Source of the DNA: Oceanospirillaceae bacterium | Lineage (GTDB): Bacteria > Pseudomonadota > Gammaproteobacteria > Pseudomonadales > Oceanobacteraceae | Direction of reading: 5' to 3' | DNA length: 64,000 nt | Assembly (NCBI GenBank): GCA_024234265.1 | Contig: JACKOM010000007.1 | Span: forward strand, 76,440-140,439 | Shown here: piece after piece, positions 42,354 through 50,556 of the stretch | Numbering within the stretch: the stretch's first letter is position 1 | Layout: each line of letters starts with the position of its first letter | Made by a program: the position numbers and the translations under genes | The notes under the pieces: generated by a model | Told to the model about the DNA's origin: nothing | What the model saw: only the letters and a program-made list of their open reading frames with translations | The model's database searches: none

Positions 42354-43745
42354 TTATACACGTTCCAGATCGATAGGCAGACCCAGTGAGGCGGCGCAGG
42401 CGGCAATTATCTGATGTATATCATGGCGGATGAACGCCAGGCTTTTTTCGTCGCGGGCTTCAAAACGCAAGGTCAGGCAGGCGGTGGTATTGCTGGCGCG
42501 TACCAGGGCCCAGCCATCCTCATATTCAATGCGCAGGCCATCGAGGGTATTGCAGCTGTGGCTGGCCAGCAGCCGGCGGCTGATGTTTTCCATCATGGGC
42601 TTTTTATCCTGTTCTGCGAGGCTGACCTGAATTTCCGGGGTCACCACAGAGGCGGGGTATTGGTCGAGGCGCACTTTCAGGCTCAGGGCGCTTTCACTTA
42701 ACAGGCTGCACAGGCGCAGGCCGGCATAGATGCCATCATCCACCCCCATGCCGAGGGTATCGTTAAACAGAATGTGGCCGCTTAATTCCGTGGCAAATGC
42801 GGCATTAAATTCGACTATGCCGTTTTTCATATGGCTGTGGCCGGTTTTGATCATCTGTGCGCGGCCACCGAGTCGGCTGACTTCGCGGGCAAACAGGTAA
42901 CTGCATTTCACGTCGTATAACAGGGTGGCCCCCGGTTCACGTAGCAGTATGTCATCGGCATACAAGAGGGAGAGGCGGTCCGGTAAGACGATTTCACCGA
43001 GATGGTTCACTACTCCGATGCGGTCACCATCACCATCAAAGGCAATGCCCAGATCGGCTTTTTCGTTAATCACCGCCTGGCGGATATGGCGCAGGTTTTC
43101 GGCCTGGCTGGGGTCGGGGTGGTGCAGGGGGAAATTGCCGTCGATATCGCAGGCAAGTGGAATAACCTCGCAGCCCAGGGCGCGGTATGCCTGCAAAGCT
43201 ATTGGGCCGGCAATGCCGTTACCCGCATCTAACACCAGTTTCAGGGGGCGTTTAAGGCGCAGGCCCTGCAACAAACGCTGGGCGTAACGGTTGCGCCAGA
43301 GATCCTGCTGTTCATAACGTCCGTTAAGTTGCTGGGCATTTTGCTGTTGGCTGAGACGGTACAGGCGCTGAATTTCTGCCGCCGAGAGGGGCTTGCCGGC
43401 ACACATCATCTTGATGCCGTTATCGCTCGCCGGATTATGGGAGCCGGTAATCATGGCCCCCGTGCCGTTGTTTTGTTTGGCAGCCCAGAACAAGGCGGGG
43501 GTGGGCAGGGCGCCGCAGTCGATCACATCAATACCGCTGTGGCGCAGGCCAAGGGCAAATTGTTCGGCAAATTCGGCGCTGCTCAGGCGACCGTCACGGC
43601 CGAGGTAACAAACAAATTCGGCTTTTTCGACCAGCAGGCATGCAAAAGCCCGGGCGATGGCATAAATGCTTGTGGCATTTAAATCATCACCCACCCGGCC
43701 GCGCACATCATAGGCGCGGAAAATCGCGGGATTTAAGCCCGGCAA
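42354..43745 (-). CDS. algC: Phosphomannomutase/phosphoglucomutase AlgC
   Basis: 463-aa alpha-D-phosphohexomutase that interconverts the 1- and 6-phosphates of mannose and glucose for polysaccharide and LPS precursors. The catalytic phosphoserine is Ser102 in MITGSHNPASDNG; the metal loop is FDGDGDRIG; the sugar-specificity loop has GVVNHLGE and the phosphate site lies in the final domain (RASNTTACLTLRFEA). The first possible start is a TTG immediately after the dut TGA, in the same reading frame; no ATG or GTG is available before the conserved IFRAYDVRG. Confidence 0.94.
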   Translation of the reverse strand: MPGLNPAIFRAYDVRGRVGDDLNATSIYAIARAFACLLVEKAEFVCYLGRDGRLSSAEFAEQFALGLRHSGIDVIDCGALPTPALFWAAKQNNGTGAMITGSHNPASDNGIKMMCAGKPLSAAEIQRLYRLSQQQNAQQLNGRYEQQDLWRNRYAQRLLQGLRLKRPLKLVLDAGNGIAGPIALQAYRALGCEVIPLACDIDGNFPLHHPDPSQAENLRHIRQAVINEKADLGIAFDGDGDRIGVVNHLGEIVLPDRLSLLYADDILLREPGATLLYDVKCSYLFAREVSRLGGRAQMIKTGHSHMKNGIVEFNAAFATELSGHILFNDTLGMGVDDGIYAGLRLCSLLSESALSLKVRLDQYPASVVTPEIQVSLAEQDKKPMMENISRRLLASHSCNTLDGLRIEYEDGWALVRASNTTACLTLRFEARDEKSLAFIRHDIHQIIAACAASLGLPIDLERV

Positions 43746-44204
43746 TCAGTGTTTACCGGTGGAACCAAAACCGCCTTCACCCCGTGCGGTGGCGGCAAAT
43801 TCAGTCACGATATCAAATTCAGCCTGCACCACTGGCACTATCACCAGCTGGGCGATGCGCTCGGCAACGTTAATGGTGAAAGCTTCCTGGCCACGGTTCC
43901 AGCAGGACACCATTAATTCGCCCTGGTAGTCAGAATCGATCAGACCCACCAGATTGCCCAGCACAATGCCGTGTTTATGGCCCAGACCACTGCGTGGCAG
44001 GATCATGGCGGCGAGGTTGGTATCTTCGATGTAAATCGACAGGCCAGTGGGGATTAACGTGGTCTGGCCGGGCTGCAGGGTGATGCTGTCTTTCAGGCAG
44101 GCGCGTAAATCCAGGCCGGCACTGCCGGAGGTGGCATATTGCGGCAGGGGAATTTCATTGCCTAAACGGGGATCGAGTACTTTTACCTGGAAGCGTTGTT
44201 TCAT
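43746..44204 (-). CDS. dut: Deoxyuridine 5'-triphosphate nucleotidohydrolase
   Basis: 152-aa trimeric dUTPase that removes dUTP and makes dUMP for thymidylate. All five motifs are visible: SAGLDLRACL, PRSGLGHKHGIVLGN (split), GLIDSDYQGELMVSCWN, RIAQLVIVP and the C-terminal P-loop-like ARGEGGFGSTG. Its start overlaps the coaBC stop by 4 bp. Its TGA stop is directly followed, in frame, by the TTG that starts algC. Confidence 0.97.
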   Translation of the reverse strand: MKQRFQVKVLDPRLGNEIPLPQYATSGSAGLDLRACLKDSITLQPGQTTLIPTGLSIYIEDTNLAAMILPRSGLGHKHGIVLGNLVGLIDSDYQGELMVSCWNRGQEAFTINVAERIAQLVIVPVVQAEFDIVTEFAATARGEGGFGSTGKH

Positions 44205-45412
44205 GGTTTTTCCTGCAGACGGGTGGCGATGGCGGCGATAATGCCGCGGGCTACTTGGTGTTTACTGGCGAGGGGCAGAGCTTGTTGCTGCTCGGCCCAG
44301 AACAGGGTGACGGCGTTGTCATCACTGTTGAATCCGATGTCGCTGCGCGATACGTCGTTGGCAACAATCATGTCGAGGTTTTTACGCTTGAGTTTATCGC
44401 GGGCGTAGTTTTCCACATCGTTGGTTTCCGCAGCGAAACCGACCACAAAAGGTTTGTTTGGCAGGGCTGCGACAGTGGCAATGATGTCGGGGTTTTTTAT
44501 TAAGGTCAGGATCATTTCATCGGCGGACTTTTTGATTTTCTGTCCGGCGACGCTGGCCACTTTGTAATCCGCCACAGCGGCGGCGCCAATCATGATCTGG
44601 CAATCGTTAATGCGCGCCTGCACAGCGGCGAGCATTTCATCGGCACTGCTGACACTGATACGTTCCACTGCACGCGGGCAGGGTAAATTCACCGGGCCGG
44701 AAACCAGAATCACCCGTGCACCCGCATCCCGTGCTGCTTCAGCCAGGGCATAACCCATTTTGCCGGAACTGTGGTTGCTGATGTAACGCACCGGGTCGAT
44801 GGCTTCGCGGGTCGGGCCGGCGGTAATTAACAGGGTTTTACCCGCCAGGGCGCCGCTGGCAAATTGTTCAGCCGCGAGGCGCGCCAGTTCAAGGGGTTCT
44901 AACATGCGCCCGGGGCCAACATCGCCACAGGCTTGCTCGCCGGCGGCCGGGCCCCAGATCAGGGGTTTTTTCTCGCTGCGGCTGAGCAACTGCTGAATAT
45001 TCTGTTGTGTTGCGGTATCGCGCCACATGGCCTGATTCATGGCCGGAGCGAGGGCGAGGGGGGCATTGCTCGCAAGGCATAATGTGGTTAATAAATCGTT
45101 GCCCATGCCTGCGGCAAGGCGTGCGATAAAATCCGCACTGGCCGGGGCGATAATCATCAGGTCCGCCCAGCGCGCCAGCTCAATGTGTCCCATGCCGGCT
45201 TCGGCTTCTGGGTCGAGCAAACTGTGGTGCACCGGGTTGCCGGACAGGGCCTGCAAGGTCAGGGGGGTGATAAATTCCCGGGCAGCGCTGGTCATCACAA
45301 CACGCACTTCAGCGCCGGCGGTTTTCAGGGCGCGCACTAACTCGGCGCTTTTATAGGCCGCAATACCACCTGTGATCCCCAGTAATACCCGTTTATTAGT
45401 TAAGCTGCTCAT
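44201..45412 (-). CDS. coaBC: Bifunctional phosphopantothenoylcysteine decarboxylase/synthetase
   Basis: 403-aa CoA-synthesis enzyme. The N-terminal flavoprotein decarboxylase (CoaC, about 1-190) has GITGGIAAYKSAELVRAL, WADLMIIAPASADFIARLAAG and PAMNQAMW. The C-terminal synthetase (CoaB) has LITAGPTREAIDPVRYISNH, KMGYALAEAA and the nucleotide-handling KKSADEMILTLIKNPDI. Divergent from radC, with 66 bp between the starts. Confidence 0.97.
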   Translation of the reverse strand: MSSLTNKRVLLGITGGIAAYKSAELVRALKTAGAEVRVVMTSAAREFITPLTLQALSGNPVHHSLLDPEAEAGMGHIELARWADLMIIAPASADFIARLAAGMGNDLLTTLCLASNAPLALAPAMNQAMWRDTATQQNIQQLLSRSEKKPLIWGPAAGEQACGDVGPGRMLEPLELARLAAEQFASGALAGKTLLITAGPTREAIDPVRYISNHSSGKMGYALAEAARDAGARVILVSGPVNLPCPRAVERISVSSADEMLAAVQARINDCQIMIGAAAVADYKVASVAGQKIKKSADEMILTLIKNPDIIATVAALPNKPFVVGFAAETNDVENYARDKLKRKNLDMIVANDVSRSDIGFNSDDNAVTLFWAEQQQALPLASKHQVARGIIAAIATRLQEKP

Positions 45413-45478
45413 GGCTTGTCCCCCAGACAGGGCGGGCAGTATAACACCCGCTGCTGTTTACAGAAGAGCGGAGGAATC

Positions 45479-46159
45479 ATGTCGATCAGGGATTGGCCGG
45501 CAGAAGAACGCCCCCGGGAAAAACTGCTGGCCCAGGGGCCGGCGGCGCTGACGGATGCTGAGCTGTTAGCGATTTTCCTGCGCACCGGGGTTGCGGGCAA
45601 AAGCGCGGTGGATTTAGCCCGCCATTTACTCACGGAATTTCAAGGGCTGCGCCCGCTGCTGGAGGCAGAGCGGGAGCACTTCTGCCAGCATCTGGGGCTG
45701 GGGGATGCCAAATTTGCCCAGCTGCAGGCGGTTTTGGAAATGGCGCGCCGCCATTTGGTGGCCACTTTGCAAAAAGGCGATGCCATGACCCAGCCGGGCA
45801 CAGTGCGGCAGTTCTTAAGCGCACGCATGCGTCATTTACCCCACGAAGTCTTCGCCTGTTTGTTTCTGGATAACCAGCACAGGGTGATTGCTTTTGAGGA
45901 GTTATTTCAGGGCACCATAGACGGTGCGAGTGTCTATCCACGGGAAGTGGTGCGTAAAACCCTGAAGCATAATGCTGCAGCTCTGATCTTCGCCCACAAC
46001 CATCCATCGGGTATTGCTGAGCCCAGCCTGGCGGATCAGCAGATCACCAAACGCCTCACACAGGCCATGCACAGCATAGATGTGCGGGTGCTGGATCATT
46101 TTATTGTCGGTGATGGCTATTGTGTTTCCATGGCTGAGCGTGGTCTTATGTCGCCCTGA
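45479..46159 (+). CDS. radC: RadC family JAB/MPN-domain protein
   Basis: 226-aa protein: N-terminal helix-hairpin-helix-like part (RPREKLLAQGPAALTDAELL, FLRTGVAGKSAVDLA) and a C-terminal MPN domain with zinc motif FAHNHPSGIAEPSLAD and FEELFQGTIDGASVYPREVV. Once thought to be a repair protein; the actual activity is uncertain. I chose the ATG behind GGAGGA; a TTG frame further upstream overlaps the divergent coaBC promoter. It precedes rpmB, as in many gammaproteobacteria, but a separate promoter for rpmB exists. Confidence 0.94.
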   Translation: MSIRDWPAEERPREKLLAQGPAALTDAELLAIFLRTGVAGKSAVDLARHLLTEFQGLRPLLEAEREHFCQHLGLGDAKFAQLQAVLEMARRHLVATLQKGDAMTQPGTVRQFLSARMRHLPHEVFACLFLDNQHRVIAFEELFQGTIDGASVYPREVVRKTLKHNAAALIFAHNHPSGIAEPSLADQQITKRLTQAMHSIDVRVLDHFIVGDGYCVSMAERGLMSP

Positions 46160-46240
46160 GTGCGCACCGGGCCTGCGTTGACGGGTTGTGCGGTGGTGTA
46201 GTGGGTTGAGTAAAATGCGTACACTTTTTACACAGCCTTG

Positions 46241-46269
46241 TTGATCTGCCCTATGCTTTCTGGTATAAA
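46241..46269 (+). promoter_or_regulatory. Promoter of rpmB-rpmG
   Basis: TTGATC (-35), 17 bp, TATAAA (-10); the start point would lie near 46276, giving a ~105-nt leader with a small ORF and a hairpin. Confidence 0.72.
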
Positions 46270-46314
46270 ACGCCACTCTTTTTAGCCGGGGTTCCTGAAG
46301 GGGAGCCACACCGC

Positions 46315-46375
46315 ATGAATAATGCACAGGTGGACAAGCCCCGGGGAATATTCAGTTACAGATAAGTCGGGGCTT
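46315..46375 (+). promoter_or_regulatory. rpmB leader: 16-codon ORF and start-site hairpin
   Basis: A short ORF (46315-46365, MNNAQVDKPRGIFSYR) starts 10-15 nt after GGGGAG and stops 15 nt before rpmB. Overlapping it, AAGCCCC (46336-46342) can pair with GGGGCTT (46369-46375), just upstream of the rpmB ATG, where no ordinary Shine-Dalgarno is present. Translation of the leader could open or close this hairpin; a role in L28/L33 autoregulation is conjecture. Confidence 0.5.
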
Positions 46376-46380
46376 CCAAG

Positions 46381-46617
46381 ATGGCTAAGGTTTGTCAGGT
46401 TACAGGTAAAAAGCCTTTAATCGGTCACAAAATTTCTCACTCCAACATCAAAACTAAACGTCGTTTTCTGCCTAACCTGCAGAGCCACCGTTTCTGGGTT
46501 GAGAGCGAAAACCGCTTTGTACGTCTGCGTTTAACACCAGCGGCAATGCGTATCATTGATAAAAACGGTATCGACGCTGTATTGGCCGATATGCGCGCCA
46601 AAGGCCAGAAAATCTAA
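46381..46617 (+). CDS. rpmB: Large ribosomal subunit protein bL28
   Basis: 78-aa basic ribosomal protein; MAKVCQVTGKKPLIGHKISH and KTKRRFLPNLQSHRFW are diagnostic, and the C-terminal DKNGIDAVLADMRAKG helix is complete. Codon use (CGT, AAA, CTG, GGT) reflects high expression. A single Cys5 remains of the zinc-type motif, the usual state in gammaproteobacteria. Followed 11 bp later by rpmG. Confidence 0.98.
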   Translation: MAKVCQVTGKKPLIGHKISHSNIKTKRRFLPNLQSHRFWVESENRFVRLRLTPAAMRIIDKNGIDAVLADMRAKGQKI

Positions 46618-46628
46618 GGAGGCCATAA

Positions 46629-46793
46629 ATGGCTGCTATTCGTGAAAAGATCAAACTGGTTTCTACCGCTGAAACCGGTTATTTCTACACCACTACTAAG
46701 AACAAACGTACTACTCCAGAAAAACTGGAATTCAAAAAGTACGATCCAGTTGTTCGTAAGCACGTGATGTTCAAAGAAGCCAAAATCAAATAA
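46629..46793 (+). CDS. rpmG: Large ribosomal subunit protein bL33
   Basis: 54-aa protein translated from ATG behind AAGGAGG: begins MAAIREKIKLVSTAETGYFY and ends VMFKEAKIK. It is the zinc-free (C-minus) form: there are no cysteines. The frame is short and easily missed by length cut-offs. It ends the rpmB-rpmG operon and is followed by a strong terminator. Confidence 0.97.
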   Translation: MAAIREKIKLVSTAETGYFYTTTKNKRTTPEKLEFKKYDPVVRKHVMFKEAKIK

Positions 46794-46806
46794 GATTTTG
46801 CTTCGT

Positions 46807-46836
46807 AAAAAACCCAGCTACGCTGGGTTTTTTTAT
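46807..46836 (+). terminator. Terminator of rpmB-rpmG
   Basis: AAAACCCAGC-TAC-GCTGGGTTTT stem followed by T-rich sequence, 14 bp after the rpmG stop. Confidence 0.9.
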
Positions 46837-46855
46837 GCCTGTCAGAAAAATAAAC

Positions 46856-47062
46856 ATGCCCGAATTACCCGAAGTTGAAACCACCCGCCGGGGTATTGAG
46901 CCCCATATCAGCGGCCACCTGTTTAAAGGTGCCGATGTGCGCCAGGCAAAATTACGCTGGCCCGTGCCACAGGATTTAACTGCCCGATTAAAAGGTAAAA
47001 AACTGCACAGTGTGCAGCGCCGCGCGAAATATCTGCTGCTGAATTTTGCTGACGAAGAATAA
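46856..47062 (+). pseudogene. mutM: Truncated formamidopyrimidine-DNA glycosylase (N-terminal remnant)
   Basis: Only 68 codons of a ~270-residue enzyme remain. The fragment has the catalytic N-terminus MPELPEVETTRRGIEPHISG (Pro/Glu nucleophile pair) and the RRAKYLLLNF strand with its conserved Lys, then stops at TAA after ADEE. The H2TH and zinc-finger DNA-binding regions are missing in all frames downstream; a terminator follows 12-15 bp later. Since mutM normally lies here in relatives, this is a 3' deletion, not a short paralogue. The fragment should be inactive; 8-oxoguanine repair would need another copy elsewhere. Confidence 0.85.
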
Positions 47063-47073
47063 GTTTTGCTGCA

Positions 47074-47114
47074 AGCCATAAAAAAACCGCCATCAGGCGG
47101 TTTTTTTATGGGCG
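47074..47114. terminator. Bidirectional terminator (copy 1 of a shared 41-bp module)
   Basis: A-run, ACCGCC-ATCA-GGCGGT stem and T-run, symmetrical for the mutM remnant and the convergent elyC-like gene. Outside the 4-nt loop it is identical over 37 bases to the terminator at 62208-62248. Confidence 0.92.
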
Positions 47115-47124
47115 TTATTTGGAA

Positions 47125-47907
47125 TCAGTCCTGCTTTTCGGCGTTGACCTTGATGTAATAAAACACCCGGCCAAGATATTCATAAATGGCCCGCTCGGAT
47201 TTTTGCAGGTTATCCACATCCAGGTAGGCATAACGCCAGGTGCTTAATACCCCGCGGAAAAAAGTCGGTGCGGGGATGGGGTCTAAACCCTGGCTGCGGA
47301 ATAACGAAACTGCGCGAGGCATATGGGAGGCCTCTGTCACCAGGGCCAGGGTCGGACTCTGCCCGGTTTGCTGCTGGTGGCTGTTGAGCAGTGCACGTAC
47401 ATCCCGCGCTTCGTCTTCGGTATCCAGCGCGTGATCCACGGTAATAATCTTGTCCCCGTCAAAGCCATCGGCGATGGCCACTTCTTTATAAATTTGTGCG
47501 TAGGTAATCGATGGGAAACCGCCCTCGCCGGTCACAATCAGGCGCGCCCCGGGATTGAGCCGCGCAATGCGCAGGCCTTCGGCAAGTCGCGCGCTGGCGG
47601 AGGGTGACAGGCGGCTGCGCAGGGGAATGTCGGGGTCAATATTCATAGTGGTGCCCAGCACCACCACATAATCCACGGGCTGGCCGGCATATTCTGGGTA
47701 CATGCGCTCAAGGGGGCGCAGCATGGCGTTGCTGGTAACACTCAGGCTGCAGAACACCAGCCAGAACAGGGCGGCGCCAACAAACACGCGGCCTGTTTTC
47801 TGAAAGCGTGTGAACCATAACAGCATCAGCCCCACGGCAATCAGCAAAATGCTGGTGCTGAGGGGCATCATCCAGAATCCGATGGTTTTTTTCAGCCAGA
47901 AACCCAT
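47125..47907 (-). CDS. elyC: ElyC/SanA/YdcF-family membrane protein (DUF218)
   Basis: 260 aa with two N-terminal membrane helices (about 13-32 and 40-60) and a periplasmic DUF218 domain (DYVVVLGTTMNID, ARLIVTGEGGFPSITYAQ, TEDEARDVRALL, LVTEASHMPRAVSLFRSQGL, PAPT). The helix arrangement (KKTIGFWMMPLSTSILLIAV, LLWFTRFQKTGRVF) is close to E. coli ElyC, which is involved in envelope polysaccharide/peptidoglycan synthesis via lipid-carrier metabolism. It lies downstream of ggt with a 24-bp gap. Confidence 0.82.
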   Translation of the reverse strand: MGFWLKKTIGFWMMPLSTSILLIAVGLMLLWFTRFQKTGRVFVGAALFWLVFCSLSVTSNAMLRPLERMYPEYAGQPVDYVVVLGTTMNIDPDIPLRSRLSPSASARLAEGLRIARLNPGARLIVTGEGGFPSITYAQIYKEVAIADGFDGDKIITVDHALDTEDEARDVRALLNSHQQQTGQSPTLALVTEASHMPRAVSLFRSQGLDPIPAPTFFRGVLSTWRYAYLDVDNLQKSERAIYEYLGRVFYYIKVNAEKQD

Positions 47908-47931
47908 GTCACTTCCTTATGTACTTGGCGG

Positions 47932-49617
47932 TTATTCGGGTTGCACCAGGGCTTTGCCTACGGCGCGGGGATCAGATGCGGCCTGCACCTGCAAAGTACG
48001 TTTATTCACCAGGATCGCCTGCATATTGCCGTAGCGGCGGCCGGTGCCGAGCAGCACATGGCCTTTTGCCATCAGGGCCTGCTGCTCTGCGTCGTCGAAG
48101 GTATCTGGCTCATGCTGGATGGCATCGGGCAGGTATTGATGGTGGAAACGCGGCGCGGCAACCCAATCCTGCACAGGGTTGCCTTGGATGTATTCCAGCA
48201 TGCCCAGCCACACCATGCTGATAATGCGGCTGCCGCCGGGGGTGCCGATAATCGCCAGGCTGTTTTCGTTTTCGATAAAACTCGGGCTCATGCTCGACAG
48301 GGGACGTTTGCCAGGGGCAATGGCATTGGCTTCATTGCCCACCAGGCCATAGGCGTTGGGCACACCGGGTTTGGCGGAAAAATCATCCATTTCGTTGTTG
48401 AGTAATACCCCGGTGGCGGCGCTGGTAAAGGCAGAACCAAACGGCAGGTTGATGCTCAGGGTGGCGCTGACGGCGTTACCATCGCGGTCGATAATCGAAA
48501 AATGCGTGGTGTGGAAACCTTCCTGCATGGCCATGGGTGTACCCATATCACGGCTGGAAGTGGCCTTTTGCATATCAATGCTGGCGGCCTGGGTCTGGTT
48601 ATAGGCCGGGTTGGTGAGGCGTTCCACGGGCACGGGCACGTAGTCCGGGTCACCTAAAAATTCCGCACGGTCGCGGTAAGCGCGGCGCATGATTTCACTC
48701 AGCAGGTGCACCTGCTCGCTGCGTGGCAGTTTCATCCAGTCGAACTGGGTCAGCATGTTGAACATGGCGAGGATAGCAATGCCGCCGGAGGATGGCGGTG
48801 GCGCTGTGGTGATGCGGTAACCCTGATATTCACCGACCAGGGGTTCACGCTCCACCACGCTGTAGCTGCTCAGGTCGGCGTTTTGCCAGATGCCCCCGTT
48901 ACTGCGCACATCAGCGATGAGTTTTTGCGCGGTTTCACCGGCATAAAAACCGTTGTGGCCTTGCTCGGCGAGCAGACGCAGGGTTTTGGCCAAGGCAGGT
49001 TGTCTGACCTGAAAACCGGCCGCAGGGGCCTGGCCCGCATCGAGGAAAATCCCGGCGCTGGTTTTATCCGCCTGCAGGGCTGAGAGACGGAACTGGGCAA
49101 GGGTCTGATAGTGGCTGTCGGTTGTAAAACCCTCTTCGGCATAACGGATTGCCGCCGCGAGGGTTTGGCCGAGGGGCAGGCGCCCGTAGTGTTCTGCTAT
49201 ATGGGCAAAGGCAGCGGCCTGGCCGGGGATGGCGGCAGCAAGGGCACCATTGACGGATGCATCGGGGCGGATATCCCCTTTTTTATCCAGGTACATATCC
49301 CGCGAAGCGGCAAAGGGGGCTTTTTCCCTTGCATCGACAAAAACGCTTTTGCCGTCGGCATCGCGCAGCAGCCAGAAACCGCCACCACCCATGCCTGCGC
49401 TGTAGGGTTCAACCACCGCCAGTACTGCGGCGACTGTCACGGCGGCATCAAACGCATTACCACCCTGAGCGAGGGTTTGCATGCCGGCTTCTGTGGCGAG
49501 GGGATGGGCGCTGGCGATGGCCGCATGGGGTAATTTGCCGATGGCACTGCGTGGCGGATGGCTGCAGGCGCTGCTGAGGGCAATCAGCAGAACAAGAAGT
49601 GTACGTGCAAAACCCAT
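47932..49617 (-). CDS. ggt: Gamma-glutamyltransferase
   Basis: 561-aa exported enzyme that hydrolyses or transfers the gamma-glutamyl group of glutathione. The N-terminus MGFARTLLVLLIALSSACS has a lipobox (SSAC), so it may be membrane-anchored. Autoprocessing site: TTHFSIIDRDGNAVSAT (about 380), whose first Thr becomes the nucleophile of the small subunit; downstream NNEMDDF and PLSSMSPS bind substrate. The proenzyme length is normal. Sits between ferredoxin and the elyC-like gene, as around PA0361-0362 in P. aeruginosa. Confidence 0.93.
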   Translation of the reverse strand: MGFARTLLVLLIALSSACSHPPRSAIGKLPHAAIASAHPLATEAGMQTLAQGGNAFDAAVTVAAVLAVVEPYSAGMGGGGFWLLRDADGKSVFVDAREKAPFAASRDMYLDKKGDIRPDASVNGALAAAIPGQAAAFAHIAEHYGRLPLGQTLAAAIRYAEEGFTTDSHYQTLAQFRLSALQADKTSAGIFLDAGQAPAAGFQVRQPALAKTLRLLAEQGHNGFYAGETAQKLIADVRSNGGIWQNADLSSYSVVEREPLVGEYQGYRITTAPPPSSGGIAILAMFNMLTQFDWMKLPRSEQVHLLSEIMRRAYRDRAEFLGDPDYVPVPVERLTNPAYNQTQAASIDMQKATSSRDMGTPMAMQEGFHTTHFSIIDRDGNAVSATLSINLPFGSAFTSAATGVLLNNEMDDFSAKPGVPNAYGLVGNEANAIAPGKRPLSSMSPSFIENENSLAIIGTPGGSRIISMVWLGMLEYIQGNPVQDWVAAPRFHHQYLPDAIQHEPDTFDDAEQQALMAKGHVLLGTGRRYGNMQAILVNKRTLQVQAASDPRAVGKALVQPE

Positions 49618-49634
49618 GGGATCTCCCTTAAATG

Positions 49635-49659
49635 AAAAAAGCCCCCGCAGAGGCTTTTC
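49635..49659 (-). terminator. Terminator of the ferredoxin gene
   Basis: Minus strand: AAAAGCC-TCTGCGGG-GGCTTTTTT. It isolates fdx from ggt, which starts 18 bp later. Confidence 0.8.
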
Positions 49660-49674
49660 CCGGCCGCCGGATGA

Positions 49675-49923
49675 TTATTTGCCGGTCAGCTTTTTGTATT
49701 TTTCCATCAGTTCTTCTTCGGTCTCTTTGTGGTTGGCATCAATTTCGATGCAGTCCACCGGGCAGACCATCATGCACTGGGGTTCATCGTAGTGACCCAC
49801 ACATTCGGTGCATTTGTTTGGTTCGATTTCGTAAATTTCTTCGCCGGCGTAAATGGCTTCGTTCGGGCACTCAGGCTCACATACGTCGCAGTTAATGCAT
49901 TCAGCGTTGATGATTAAGGCCAT
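49675..49923 (-). CDS. fdx: Ferredoxin, 2[4Fe-4S] YfhL type
   Basis: 82-aa electron carrier. The first cluster motif CINCDVCEPECP (cysteines near 8, 11, 14... with a partner Cys18) and the second CTECVGHYDEPQCMMVCPVDC have the unusual insertion between Cys pairs seen in the YfhL/Alvin ferredoxins of low potential. The C-terminal helix NHKETEEELMEKYKKL is also typical. It lies 13 bp after coaD, suggesting joint transcription. Confidence 0.94.
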   Translation of the reverse strand: MALIINAECINCDVCEPECPNEAIYAGEEIYEIEPNKCTECVGHYDEPQCMMVCPVDCIEIDANHKETEEELMEKYKKLTGK

Positions 49924-49936
49924 GTTAATACCTCAG

Positions 49937-50428
49937 TTACTGCGTTTTCAGGGCGTCTAATTTGGCTTGTAAAACCTTGGCGGTTTTAGGGTGCACAAAT
50001 TTGCTGATGTCACCGTTGAGGGTGGCAATTTCACGCACCAGGGTCGATGAAATATAACTGTATTTTTCCGAGGGGGTTAAAAACACACTTTCCACATTCG
50101 GGGCCAGCACGCGGTTCATGTTGGCGAGCTGGAATTCATATTCAAAGTCGGAAACCGCACGCAGGCCACGCAGGATGACCTGGGCATTTTTTTCCTTCAC
50201 AAAATCAGCGAGCAGATTGCTGAAACCCACCACTTCCACATTATGCAGGTGGTTCAATACATCGCGGGCCAGTTCTACGCGGGCTTCGAGTTCGAGGGTT
50301 GGACGTTTTTTCGGGCTTTCCGCCACGGCCACAATCACGTGATCGAACATGCGCGCAGCGCGTTCGACTAAATCGGTATGGCCATTGGTGATAGGATCAA
50401 ACGTGCCTGGATAAATAACCGTCGTCAT
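49937..50428 (-). CDS. coaD: Phosphopantetheine adenylyltransferase
   Basis: 163-aa nucleotidyltransferase of CoA synthesis. YPGTFDPITNGHTDLVERA carries the TxGH nucleotide motif; RGLRAVSDFEYEFQLANMNR and YSYISSTLVREIA (ISSTxxR) complete the active site. With coaBC about 5 kb away it gives two of the late CoA enzymes in this window. Confidence 0.97.
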   Translation of the reverse strand: MTTVIYPGTFDPITNGHTDLVERAARMFDHVIVAVAESPKKRPTLELEARVELARDVLNHLHNVEVVGFSNLLADFVKEKNAQVILRGLRAVSDFEYEFQLANMNRVLAPNVESVFLTPSEKYSYISSTLVREIATLNGDISKFVHPKTAKVLQAKLDALKTQ

Positions 50429-50556
50429 GCATGAAGCCTTAATTTGGATGTGGGCGCATGGTAACTAAATCACATTAGGCAAACAAGAAAACTCACTGCC
50501 ACAGGTCATGGTTGCGGGCGCTGCGGCGCGGCAAACTGCAAAGCGGAGGAAAGATT

